From the NCBI RefSeq assembly GCF_900114635.1, contig NZ_FOTQ01000003.1:2501-66500 (forward strand): 64,000 bases of DNA. The letters run 5' to 3'. Origin of the DNA: Shimia aestuarii (GTDB lineage Bacteria; Pseudomonadota; Alphaproteobacteria; Rhodobacterales; Rhodobacteraceae). This document shows, one piece after another, positions 9,382 to 17,997 of this stretch. The position numbers were made by a program, and so were the translations under genes. The notes under the pieces were generated by a model that searched no databases, was not told where the DNA came from, and was given only the letters and a program-made list of their open reading frames with translations. Each line of letters begins with the position of its first letter. Position 1 is the first letter of the stretch.

Positions 9382-10806
9382 ATGGCTGATGCTTCAATCG
9401 GGACGCCGGAACAGCTGCGCGATCCGAACTATACACCACCCATTGCCAAGGCGGTTCCGCTTGGAATCCAACACGTGCTGGCCATGTTCGTTTCGAACGT
9501 GACGCCCGCCATTATCGTGTGTGGAGCTGCCGGGTTCGGGTTCGGCTCGAACAGCCCGGACTTTCCGCAGATGATCTACATGATCCAGATGTCGATGTTC
9601 TTTGCGGGCATCGCGACCCTCTTCCAGACAGTGGGGATCGGTCCCGTTGGTGCGCGCCTGCCCATCGTTCAGGGAACATCCTTTGCCTTTATCCCGATCA
9701 TGATCCCGCTGGTTGCGGGCAAAGGGGTGGACGCGATTGCCGTTCTAATGGGCGGTATTTTGGTCGGCGGCCTGTTCCATGCCTTCTTGGGCTTGTTCAT
9801 CGGCAAGATCCGCTTTGCCCTGCCACCGCTGGTCACGGGCCTCGTGGTGACGATGATTGGTTTGGCGCTGGTCAAGGTCGGTATTCAGTATGCCGCAGGT
9901 GGTGTGCCTGCCATTGGCAAGCCCGAATACGGATCGCTCATCAACTGGACCATGGCGCTGATCGTGATCTTCGTGACGCTGGGGCTCAAGTTCTTTGCCA
10001 AGGGCATGATGTCGGTCTCGGCGGTACTGATCGGGCTGATCGTGGGCTATGTCTTTGCTTTCGTGATGGGAGAAGTCAGCCTTGCCAATGTGGGCCGCGC
10101 GGCGACATTCGCCCTGCCGAATCCTCTGCACTTCGGCCTTGAGTTTTCGATGGCCGCCATCATCGGCTTCTGCCTGATGTCCTTTGTCTCGGCGGTAGAA
10201 ACCGTGGGTGACGTGTCCGGGATCACCAAAGGTGGCGCCGGACGTGAGGCCACCGATACGGAAATCCAGGGCGCAACCTATGCCGACGGGTTCGGCACCG
10301 CGATCTCGGGTCTCTTCGGTGCGCTGCCCAACACCTCGTTCAGCCAGAATGTCGGCCTGATCGCCATGACCGGCGTGATGAGCCGGGGGGTTGTGACCAT
10401 CGGCGCACTCTTCCTGATCCTTGCTGGGCTTGTCCCCAAGATCGGGGCGGTGATCTCGTCAATCCCGATCGAGGTTCTGGGTGGTGGCGTGATTGTGATG
10501 TTCGGCATGGTCGCGGCTGCAGGTATCTCAATGCTCTCGGACGTGCACTGGAACCGCCGCAACATGGTGATCTTCGCGATTTCCCTGTCACTGGGGTTGG
10601 GTCTTCAGCTTGAGCCGGGTGCGTTGCAGCACCTGCCGAGCACGATCAAGGTGCTGGCCACCTCGGGCATCCTGCCAGCGGCGCTGATTGCCATCGTCTT
10701 GAACCTGATCCTGCCCGAAGAACTCTCCGATGAAGCAACCGAGGAAGTGTCGGGCGGAATGTCGGGCCATTCCAAAGGTTCATTGCCCCATGATGATCAC
10801 GTCTAA
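9382..10806 (+). CDS. NCS2-family purine permease, probably urate/xanthine
   Basis: A 474-residue inner-membrane transporter of the nucleobase-cation symporter-2 family with about 14 hydrophobic segments. The signature region (SAVETVGDVSGITKG followed by GLFGALPNTSFSQNVGLIAM) matches the xanthine/urate branch, in which the Glu and the NTSFSQNVG loop contact substrate. It sits 60 bp downstream of allA and is probably co-transcribed with puuE-allA. ATG 9382 is chosen over an upstream in-frame GTG because GGGGAGA lies just before it. A perfect hairpin terminator follows. Substrate is inferred from context and motif. Confidence 0.9.
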   Translation: MADASIGTPEQLRDPNYTPPIAKAVPLGIQHVLAMFVSNVTPAIIVCGAAGFGFGSNSPDFPQMIYMIQMSMFFAGIATLFQTVGIGPVGARLPIVQGTSFAFIPIMIPLVAGKGVDAIAVLMGGILVGGLFHAFLGLFIGKIRFALPPLVTGLVVTMIGLALVKVGIQYAAGGVPAIGKPEYGSLINWTMALIVIFVTLGLKFFAKGMMSVSAVLIGLIVGYVFAFVMGEVSLANVGRAATFALPNPLHFGLEFSMAAIIGFCLMSFVSAVETVGDVSGITKGGAGREATDTEIQGATYADGFGTAISGLFGALPNTSFSQNVGLIAMTGVMSRGVVTIGALFLILAGLVPKIGAVISSIPIEVLGGGVIVMFGMVAAAGISMLSDVHWNRRNMVIFAISLSLGLGLQLEPGALQHLPSTIKVLATSGILPAALIAIVLNLILPEELSDEATEEVSGGMSGHSKGSLPHDDHV

Positions 10807-10853
10807 GGGGCGAGTGCATTGACAACCGCCTGACGCGGTTTGAAAAAGAATGG

Positions 10854-10885
10854 AAAGCGGCGTGGCCCCCACGCCGCTTTTCTCT
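10854..10885 (+). terminator. Rho-independent terminator after the purine permease
   Basis: A perfect 12-bp stem AAAGCGGCGTGG / CCACGCCGCTTT with a 3-base loop, followed by TTCTCTT. It lies between the permease stop and the TauE/SafE start and probably ends the puuE-allA-permease transcript. Confidence 0.75.
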
Positions 10886-10900
10886 TGGAAGGGGAAGACG

Positions 10901-11659
10901 ATGAGCGTTCTGGAAATTGTTGTGCTGGCGTTGGCAGGGTTCGGGGCCGGTGTCGTCAACACCATCGCAGGTGGAGGGACGTTTCTGACCTTTCCGGCGC
11001 TTGTCTGGGCCGGGGTGCCGCCCGTCGCGGCCAATGCCACCAGCGCCGTGTCGGTGTTTCCCGGCTATCTCGGCGGCGCCATCGGGTTCCTTTCGGAACT
11101 CAAAACCCTCTCACGCGCACAGATGATCCGCCTGACGGCGATCACCCTTGCTGGCGGTCTGACCGGATCCTTGCTTCTGCTGGTGTCTTCGAACGAGGCG
11201 TTTTCGCTGATTGTCCCGTTCCTATTGTTCTTTGCGACCACGGCTTTCCTGTTGGGCGGTAAACTACGCGCTTGGGCGGAACGCAGATCGCGCGCTCTGA
11301 AACCCGAAGGCGCGCTCGGACTTTTTCTGGTCAGCGTCTATGGCGGCTATTTCAACGGTGGGCTTGGCATCGTTTTGCTGGCGCTGTTCGCCATGTGGGG
11401 CTGGCGCGATATCCACCTGATGAATGGCGTCAAGAACGGTCTGTCCTTTGCCCTTTCGGCCATCTCTGTCGCCACCTTTGCCGTTGCCGGGCTGGTCGTC
11501 TGGCCGATGGCGGTTCTGATGATGGTGTTCGCGGTGCTCGGGGGCTATGGCGGGGCATGGATTGCCAAGGCCGTGCCTGCCTCGGTGGTCCGCATCATCG
11601 TGATCCTCATCGGCTATGGCATGAGCGCCATCTTCCTCGGCCGTTTGTTTGTCGGCTGA
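10901..11659 (+). CDS. TauE/SafE-family membrane protein (anion exporter or importer)
   Basis: A 252-residue protein with about eight transmembrane segments and the two conserved family repeats (GFGAGVVNTIAGGGTFLTFP and YGGYFNGGLGI). The family moves sulfite, sulfonates and small organic anions; no purine substrate is established. Start 10901 follows GGAAGGGGAAG, while the longer frame would begin inside the terminator. It lies downstream of a terminator and converges on guaD, so its membership of the purine pathway is suggested only by position. Confidence 0.85.
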   Translation: MSVLEIVVLALAGFGAGVVNTIAGGGTFLTFPALVWAGVPPVAANATSAVSVFPGYLGGAIGFLSELKTLSRAQMIRLTAITLAGGLTGSLLLLVSSNEAFSLIVPFLLFFATTAFLLGGKLRAWAERRSRALKPEGALGLFLVSVYGGYFNGGLGIVLLALFAMWGWRDIHLMNGVKNGLSFALSAISVATFAVAGLVVWPMAVLMMVFAVLGGYGGAWIAKAVPASVVRIIVILIGYGMSAIFLGRLFVG

Positions 11660-11697
11660 TGCCCTAGATTGGCACCAGCCGACCAAGTTACTCAGGC

Positions 11698-13053
11698 TCA
11701 GGCCAGTTGCAGAGCCGCCTGAACCGCCTCCGGACGTGCTCCGGCGTGGTCCCGTTTTTGCGGCACACCCGCCACATAGGTCTCTTCAATCGCGCGATCA
11801 TCGCCCAGCATCTGAAGGATGAACAATTCTTCCGAAAGGGTTTGTGCGCGCTGCATCCGAAGCGCCATGGCCGGAGTGGCGCGCGCATTCAAGACCACGA
11901 TATCGGCGTCCGATCCGTTGGCCAGTGTCCCGATCCGGTCCGCAAGACCCAGGACCTCGGCATTGCCCCGCGTGATCCAGTGAAAGGCACGCAGGGGGTG
12001 CAGTTTCTGGTTTTGAAGTTGCAGCACCTTGTAGCCTTCGTTCAGCGTTTGCAGCATCGAATAGCTGGTGCCTGCGCCGATGTCGGTGGCAATTGCGTTC
12101 TGAATGCCGCGCCCGCGCAGGCCCGCATCATCAAACAGACCACTGCCCAGAAACAGGTTTGACGTCGGGCAAAACACCGGCTTGGCTCTTGTCTCGGCCA
12201 GCACGTCGATCTCGCGCGAGGTAAGGTGGATCGAATGCCCCAAGAGCATCTTGGGCGTCAGCAGACCATAGTTTTCATAAACGCCCAGATAATCCGGCGC
12301 ATCCGGGTAAAGCTCTGCGGTATAGGCAATCTCGTCGTGGTTTTCGCTGAGGTGGGTTTGCACAAAACAGTCGGGATGCTCTGTGACCAGCGCACCCGCA
12401 ATCTCAAGCTGTTCCGGCGTCGAGGTGATGGCGAAACGCGGCGTGATCGCATAATGCGCGCGCCCCTTTCCATGCCATTTCGCGATCAGCGCCTTGCTGT
12501 CGTCATAGCTTGATTGCGGCGTGTCGGTCAGCGCCTCGGGTGCATTGCGGTCCATCATCACCTTGCCGCCGATCATGCACATGTTGCGCTGGGCGGCCTC
12601 TGTGAAATAGGCATCCACCGATGCGGGATGCACCGAGCAATAGGCCACAGCGGTGGTGGTGCCATGGCAGGTCAGAAGGTCAAGGAACTGCCCCGCCATG
12701 GCGGCGCCATGGGCCGGGTCCGCAAAACGGGTCTCTTCGGGGAAAGTGTAACTGTTGAGCCAGTCAAGAAGCTGCGCGCCCCACGAGGCGATGACCTGCA
12801 CCTGCGGAAAATGCACATGGGTGTCGATAAAGCCCGCCATCAAAAGGTTGGGGCGGTGGTCCGTGATCGAAGCGTCGGGGGCAAGAGCGACAATCTCCGC
12901 GAACGCTCCGGTGGCCTTGATCTTGCCACCCGCCAACAAGATCGCGCCATCCTCGATATAGCGATAGGCCTCGGTGTCTGTCTCGTCCTGCGGCGCGGCG
13001 TGGAAATCCAGAATACGGCCACGCAAAAGCGTGTATTGATCCGTCTGTGTCAT
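11698..13053 (-). CDS. guaD: Guanine deaminase
   Basis: GuaD hydrolyses guanine to xanthine and ammonia, feeding the xanthine dehydrogenase encoded upstream. It is a 451-residue amidohydrolase with the zinc site visible as GFIDTHVHFPQ (about residues 73-83), HLSENHDE, LGHSIHL and the ATDIGAGTS block carrying the final Asp. The FPQ after the HxH and the FPEETRFAD stretch are typical of guanine deaminases and absent from general cytosine/adenosine deaminases. It is in line with the upstream permease and xdh genes on the same strand. Confidence 0.94.
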   Translation of the reverse strand: MTQTDQYTLLRGRILDFHAAPQDETDTEAYRYIEDGAILLAGGKIKATGAFAEIVALAPDASITDHRPNLLMAGFIDTHVHFPQVQVIASWGAQLLDWLNSYTFPEETRFADPAHGAAMAGQFLDLLTCHGTTTAVAYCSVHPASVDAYFTEAAQRNMCMIGGKVMMDRNAPEALTDTPQSSYDDSKALIAKWHGKGRAHYAITPRFAITSTPEQLEIAGALVTEHPDCFVQTHLSENHDEIAYTAELYPDAPDYLGVYENYGLLTPKMLLGHSIHLTSREIDVLAETRAKPVFCPTSNLFLGSGLFDDAGLRGRGIQNAIATDIGAGTSYSMLQTLNEGYKVLQLQNQKLHPLRAFHWITRGNAEVLGLADRIGTLANGSDADIVVLNARATPAMALRMQRAQTLSEELFILQMLGDDRAIEETYVAGVPQKRDHAGARPEAVQAALQLA

Positions 13054-13154
13054 GAGCGGGTCCAGTCTGAAAGCTGAGTCATTGAAAGGGATGCGCGGGC
13101 CAGAACCGGGGAGACGGTCCGGCCCGCGCCATGTCTATTCGGGGAGACGAACAG

Positions 13155-14738
13155 TTATTCCGCGGGCAGGGTTGGGGCCTCTTCCACCACCACGTTTTCA
13201 TTCACCAGATCATCTTCCTTGTGAAAGAGCGGATAGATGTAGAGGAACGCCGCCGCGATCAGGTAGCCTGCCGATACGCCGCTCAGCTCGGGCCAATGCA
13301 GGCTCGCGCCGTGGATGATGCCAAAGACCGACATGACAGCCGCGGCAAGAGCAAACCCGCCCGCATTGCGGAACCGTCCGTCGATCACGCTGGCCACGAT
13401 GGCGCCCCAGATCAACCCGGTCAGGATCGCACCCTGCGACAGCGCAAGGTGCCCCTCGAAATGCGCGCCCTGCTGCAACAGTGCGGCGGTCAGGTTCGCA
13501 TCGCCCAACTGCGGCAGGCCCGTAACCCCGACCGCACCAAGCGCTCCCATGAGCGAGCCCCACTTGACGATCAGGAAGGACGATACATGCGGCATCATCG
13601 CGATGGTGACGGCGGCCATGTGGTCGGTTTTGACCGAATGGGCCGTGTTGGTGATCAGGCTCAGGGCCACGAACACCAGAACCGGCGCAGCAGCTGCCAC
13701 GGGGATCAGGTTGTTGAGGAACGCCAACAGCCCAAGGAAGGCCGCCGCCGGGATCACAACTCCAACGCCGATGACATAGCCCGCATGCGCGCCCATGCGT
13801 TTATAGGCCGGATGCCCGATATAGGCGGTGGTCGGGAAGGGCGAGCCAAAAACCGCCCCCACCATGGTTCCAAGCCCGTCCGTGATCTGGCAGGTCGCGA
13901 CCGGGTAATGGTCGCCAGCCGCCTCGGCGCTTTCGACGTTGTTCATGGTTTCGATGAAGTTGTAGATCTGCACCGGCACCAGAACGAGGAACAGTTCCGG
14001 GTTGGCAAAGAGGTACTGAATACCCGCCATCAGGTCGCCGAGATACGGCAGCGGCGGATAGAACCCGACCCCTTCGATGCTGAGTTTTGCTTCGCCTATG
14101 GCAAAGGCCACAACGGTCCCGACGATGAGCGCCAAAAGGCCGGCGGGGATGTTGTAGGGCAGGCGGAACCGGCCCACGAGGCCCCAAAGGATGATGATCA
14201 TCGAGGCAAAGCCGATGAACGGATTTTCGAACACGGTGGCCAGAGGCACGGTCCCGATGAACACCAACGCGATGCCACAAAGCGTCCCCAACATGCCCGC
14301 GCGCGGTGTCACCCGCTTGAGCCACGGTCCGATCACCGCGCCAAGTGCGGCGACGATGCCGCCCATGAACCCCGCGCCTATGCCCACCTGCCAGGCCAGA
14401 ACCGGATCATTGGTCGACCAATAGATCGGCCCGATCACGCCAAAAAGATAGACGAACATGACCGGTGTCGAGATGCCATAGGGCAGGGCGGTCACGTCCC
14501 GCCCATGCTGGGCTGCCGCCCGTTTGGCCAGCCCGACATAAACGGCTATGCCTGCCAGAATGGCGACGGCCGCGCCCGGCACGATCCGGCCATAGACGAT
14601 TTCCGCCGGCATCTGAAAAACGAACTGGCACACGCCGGCCAGCACCATCAGGTTGATCAGGTTGTCAGTAAACAGCGCCCAGAACGCGCTGAAGTCGCTG
14701 CGGTGAAACAGCTTGTAGGTATAGCTACCATCCCTCAT
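13155..14738 (-). CDS. NCS2-like purine/xanthine permease
   Basis: A 527-residue polytopic membrane protein (12-14 hydrophobic segments) of the xanthine/uracil/vitamin C permease superfamily, diverged from the NCS2 protein at 9.4 kb. QIYNFIETMNNVESAEAAGD and TDGLGTMVGAVFGSPFPTTAY occupy the place of the NCS2 signature, with a conserved Glu in FIETMNNVESAE. The start at 14738 is fixed by GGAGGT four bases upstream. It lies between guaD and xdhC on the same strand, so guanine or hypoxanthine uptake is a reasonable guess; the substrate is not shown by sequence. Confidence 0.85.
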   Translation of the reverse strand: MRDGSYTYKLFHRSDFSAFWALFTDNLINLMVLAGVCQFVFQMPAEIVYGRIVPGAAVAILAGIAVYVGLAKRAAAQHGRDVTALPYGISTPVMFVYLFGVIGPIYWSTNDPVLAWQVGIGAGFMGGIVAALGAVIGPWLKRVTPRAGMLGTLCGIALVFIGTVPLATVFENPFIGFASMIIILWGLVGRFRLPYNIPAGLLALIVGTVVAFAIGEAKLSIEGVGFYPPLPYLGDLMAGIQYLFANPELFLVLVPVQIYNFIETMNNVESAEAAGDHYPVATCQITDGLGTMVGAVFGSPFPTTAYIGHPAYKRMGAHAGYVIGVGVVIPAAAFLGLLAFLNNLIPVAAAAPVLVFVALSLITNTAHSVKTDHMAAVTIAMMPHVSSFLIVKWGSLMGALGAVGVTGLPQLGDANLTAALLQQGAHFEGHLALSQGAILTGLIWGAIVASVIDGRFRNAGGFALAAAVMSVFGIIHGASLHWPELSGVSAGYLIAAAFLYIYPLFHKEDDLVNENVVVEEAPTLPAE

Positions 14739-14805
14739 TGGGACCTCCATTAGCAAACCGATGCCCTGCCGCCTCCTCCTCGACGCAACAGAACCCGGCG
14801 TTTTC

Positions 14806-15657
14806 TCACTGAGCCGCGATCTGCGAAACAGTGCCCCCGAAGTGGGGAGTTGCGGTAGTTTCAGAGGTCAGTGCCGTGATCACTTCGGCCGCGACCTGCG
14901 CGGCGATCACGGGCGGCCGCTTGTCGCGGCTACCGCCTGCCCCGATGGGGCAGATCAAGGGTGCGATGGACAAGCCATCACAGTGGTCTTTGCACCAGCT
15001 GGCAAACTTGGCGCGTTTCGTGTCTGAGCCGATCAGCCCGACATAACTTGCATCCCCGCGCTGCAGCGCCGCCGAGGCCAGCAGGAAATCCAGACCGTGA
15101 TCATGGGTCAGCACGACAAAGGCGCTGCCTGCAGGGGCGTTCTGCACATCCACTTCCGGGATGACGCTCAGGCGTTTTTCCACCTGCGCATTGGATTGCG
15201 CCAGTTCCCCTTCGCGTGGGTCCACCAGCACGGTGCGCACGGGCATATGCTGCAGCTGATCGGCCAGCGCGCGCCCCACATGGCCCGCGCCAAGAACGAA
15301 TACGGTCGGTTGCGCTGCTTCATCCTGTTTCACGGCAACAATCGCGTCTTCCCTGTCGGTGTTGCCAAGGCGCGAGATCACCAGTTCGACCCGACCGCCA
15401 CAGCACTGGCCAATCTCTGGCCCCAAAGGCACGTCCATGTGTTGTGACAGGTTGCCTTCGGACAAAAGTTTGCGCGCCGCCTCGATAGCCAGATGTTCCA
15501 GCTGACCGCCGCCAATCGTGCCCCACAATGCATCCGTGCGCACGAACATCTCCGTCCCGGACGCGCGCGGAGAAGATCCGCGCACGCGGGTCAACCGCAC
15601 CGAGGCAACGGCGCCGGGGCCGTTCATGAAGTCTGCGAGGGCACGTGCGGTGGTCAT
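14806..15657 (-). CDS. xdhC: Xanthine dehydrogenase accessory protein XdhC
   Basis: XdhC binds molybdenum cofactor, promotes its sulfuration and inserts it into XdhB. The 283-residue protein has the N-terminal domain with RVRGSSPRASGTEM and GTIGGGQLE, then a Rossmann-like C-terminal domain with VLGAGHVGRAL, and a cysteine pair QCCGG near residue 90. It follows xdhB by 4 bp on the same strand, giving the operon xdhA-xdhB-xdhC. Confidence 0.93.
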   Translation of the reverse strand: MTTARALADFMNGPGAVASVRLTRVRGSSPRASGTEMFVRTDALWGTIGGGQLEHLAIEAARKLLSEGNLSQHMDVPLGPEIGQCCGGRVELVISRLGNTDREDAIVAVKQDEAAQPTVFVLGAGHVGRALADQLQHMPVRTVLVDPREGELAQSNAQVEKRLSVIPEVDVQNAPAGSAFVVLTHDHGLDFLLASAALQRGDASYVGLIGSDTKRAKFASWCKDHCDGLSIAPLICPIGAGGSRDKRPPVIAAQVAAEVITALTSETTATPHFGGTVSQIAAQ

Positions 15658-15661
15658 GGGA

Positions 15662-17986
15662 TCACACCTCTGCTTTCAGCCGTTCAATGGTCATCAACAC
15701 CCGTTCCGGCGTGGCAGGCGCATCCATGCGCGGACAGACGCGGTAATCGGCAACGCTGGCCACGGCCATGGAAAGTGCCTCGAAAACCGAGATGCCCAGC
15801 ATGAAGGGCGGCTCGCCCACGGCCTTGGATCGCTTGATCGTCATTTCGCGGTTCTCCGACCAATCGGCGAGGTTCGTGTTGAAAATGCGCGGGCGGTCGC
15901 TTGCCAGCGGGATCTTGTAGGTCGAGGGCGCATGGGTGCGCAGCCGTCCCGCATCATCCCACCAAAGCTCCTCGGTCGTGAGCCAGCCCATCCCCTGAAT
16001 GAACGCGCCTTCCACCTGCCCCTTGTCGAGGATCGGGTTAAGCGAGCGTCCGACATCATGCAGGATATCAGTGCGTTCCACCCGGTATTCGCCGGTGAGT
16101 GTATCAATCGCCACTTCCGAACAGGCCGCGCCATAGGCGTAGTAATAGAACGGACGCCCCTTGCCGGCCTCACGGTCCCAATGGATTTTCGGCGTCTTGT
16201 AGAACCCAGCCGCCGAAAGGTGAACGCGGGCCATGTAGGCTTCTTTGACGAAGCTATCAAAAGCGACGGACTCGTCCCCGATGACAATCCGGTTGGGCGC
16301 GAAGCTGACTGCCTCTTCCGGCACGCCCCGGCTTTCGGCGGCGAATTTCACCAGTCGTGCCTTGATCTGCTCCGCAGCATCCAGCGCCGCCATGCCGTTA
16401 AGGTCGGACCCGGAAGAGGCCGCCGTGGCAGAGGTGTTTGGCACTTTCTCGGTCGTGGTCTTGGTGATCTTGATCCGGTCGAAATCCACCTGCAACGCAT
16501 CGGCCACAACCTGCGCCACTTTGGTGTTTAGCCCCTGTCCCATTTCGGTGCCGCCATGGTTCAGCATGATCGACCCGTCATTATAGACATGCAGCAGGCA
16601 TCCGGCCTGATTGTACCAGGTAGCCGTAAAGGAAATGCCGAACTTGACCGGGGTCAGCGCGATACCACGGCGGATGATCCCGCCCTTGGCGTTGTCGTCC
16701 AGAATGGCCTTGCGACGTGCCTGATAGTCGGCGCTGGTTTCCAGCTCTTCCACCACGCGGCCAATGACGTTGTCCTCGACCTCCTGATGATAGGGCGTCA
16801 GGTTCCGTCCATCGCTGGCATCGCCATAAAAATTGGCCTTGCGCACCTCAAGCGGGTCTTTGCCAAGCGCATAGGCGATCTCCTCGATCATGCGTTCGGC
16901 GGCCACGACGCCCTGCGGCCCGCCAAAGCCGCGAAAGGCGGTGTTGGAGACGGTGTTGGTCTTTTGCGGGCGCGAGGTAAGGCGCACATGCGGATAGAAA
17001 TAGGCATTGTCCGCATGAAACAGGGCGCGATCCGTCACCGGCCCAGAAAGATCGGAGGAATACCCGCAGCGCGCGGCAAACTGGCCCTCGACCACCTCGA
17101 TCCGGCCGTCGTCGTCAAAGCCGAGGTCATAGTCGATCACGAAATCATGCCGTTTGCCGGTCGCGGTCATGTCCTGATCGCGATCAGGGCGGATTTTCAC
17201 CGGACGGTTCAGCTTTTTGGCGCCGATGGCCGCGACGGCACAGAACAGGTTCATCTGGCTTTCCTTGCCACCAAACCCGCCACCCATGCGGCGCACGTTC
17301 ACCACCACGGCGTTCGAGGGCACGCCCAGAACATGGGCGACCATGTGCTGCGCCTCGCTCGGGTGCTGGGTCGAACAATGTACGATCACATCCTCGTCTT
17401 CGCCGGGAATGGCAAAGGCGATATGCCCTTCCAAATACATGTGATCCTGCCCGCCCACGACCATGCGCGCCGAGACGCGGTTCGCAACACCTTCAAAAGC
17501 CGCGTCCACGTCACCCCGTTCCAGCTTGAGCGGGTCCGTCACCAGCGGCATTCCGGCCTCATGCGCCGACACCGCGTCTATCGCGTGGGGCAGCACCTCG
17601 TACTCTACCTCCGCCAGTTCTGCCGCGCGCCGCGCCGCATCGCGGCTTTCCGCAATCACCGCAAAAATCGGCTGGCCGTGAAATTCGACCTTGTCGGTGG
17701 GAAAGACCGGCTCGTCATGTTTGCCCGTGGGGCTGACATCGTTGACGCCGGGGATGTCCTCGGCGGTCAGCACATCCACCACGCCGGGGGCCGCGCGCAC
17801 GCGCGACAGGTCCATGCCCTTGATCCGGCCATGGGCCACGCTGGAAACACCCAGATAGGCATGCAACGTGCCAACAGGTTCGTCAATATCATCGGTGTAA
17901 TCCGCGCGCCCCTGCACCTGTTTGACGGCGCTATCGTGTTTCTGGTTCTGGTGAACGGCGCCGCGAATGGTCGTTTGATCCTTCAT
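15662..17986 (-). CDS. xdhB: Xanthine dehydrogenase molybdenum-binding subunit XdhB
   Basis: The 774-residue catalytic subunit hydroxylates hypoxanthine and xanthine to urate at the Mo-pterin centre. Recognisable features are the N-terminal ald/xan dehydrogenase alpha/beta hammerhead (GRADYTDDI), the Moco-binding block (VRRMGGGFGGKES), RGFGGPQG, the NHGGTEMGQGLNTK segment, and AVGEPPFML near the C-terminus, where the Glu acts as catalytic base in characterised enzymes. ATG 17986 follows GAGGAG; the in-frame GTG at 18001 overlaps the xdhA stop and is unlikely. Electrons pass to the XdhA Fe-S clusters and FAD. Confidence 0.95.
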   Translation of the reverse strand: MKDQTTIRGAVHQNQKHDSAVKQVQGRADYTDDIDEPVGTLHAYLGVSSVAHGRIKGMDLSRVRAAPGVVDVLTAEDIPGVNDVSPTGKHDEPVFPTDKVEFHGQPIFAVIAESRDAARRAAELAEVEYEVLPHAIDAVSAHEAGMPLVTDPLKLERGDVDAAFEGVANRVSARMVVGGQDHMYLEGHIAFAIPGEDEDVIVHCSTQHPSEAQHMVAHVLGVPSNAVVVNVRRMGGGFGGKESQMNLFCAVAAIGAKKLNRPVKIRPDRDQDMTATGKRHDFVIDYDLGFDDDGRIEVVEGQFAARCGYSSDLSGPVTDRALFHADNAYFYPHVRLTSRPQKTNTVSNTAFRGFGGPQGVVAAERMIEEIAYALGKDPLEVRKANFYGDASDGRNLTPYHQEVEDNVIGRVVEELETSADYQARRKAILDDNAKGGIIRRGIALTPVKFGISFTATWYNQAGCLLHVYNDGSIMLNHGGTEMGQGLNTKVAQVVADALQVDFDRIKITKTTTEKVPNTSATAASSGSDLNGMAALDAAEQIKARLVKFAAESRGVPEEAVSFAPNRIVIGDESVAFDSFVKEAYMARVHLSAAGFYKTPKIHWDREAGKGRPFYYYAYGAACSEVAIDTLTGEYRVERTDILHDVGRSLNPILDKGQVEGAFIQGMGWLTTEELWWDDAGRLRTHAPSTYKIPLASDRPRIFNTNLADWSENREMTIKRSKAVGEPPFMLGISVFEALSMAVASVADYRVCPRMDAPATPERVLMTIERLKAEV

Positions 17987-17997
17987 CGCCCTACTCC

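Noticed and set aside
13131-14753. 540-codon frame antisense to the NCS2-like permease
   Set aside because: Basic, low-complexity translation typical of antisense frames in GC-rich DNA; the minus strand encodes a clear polytopic permease.
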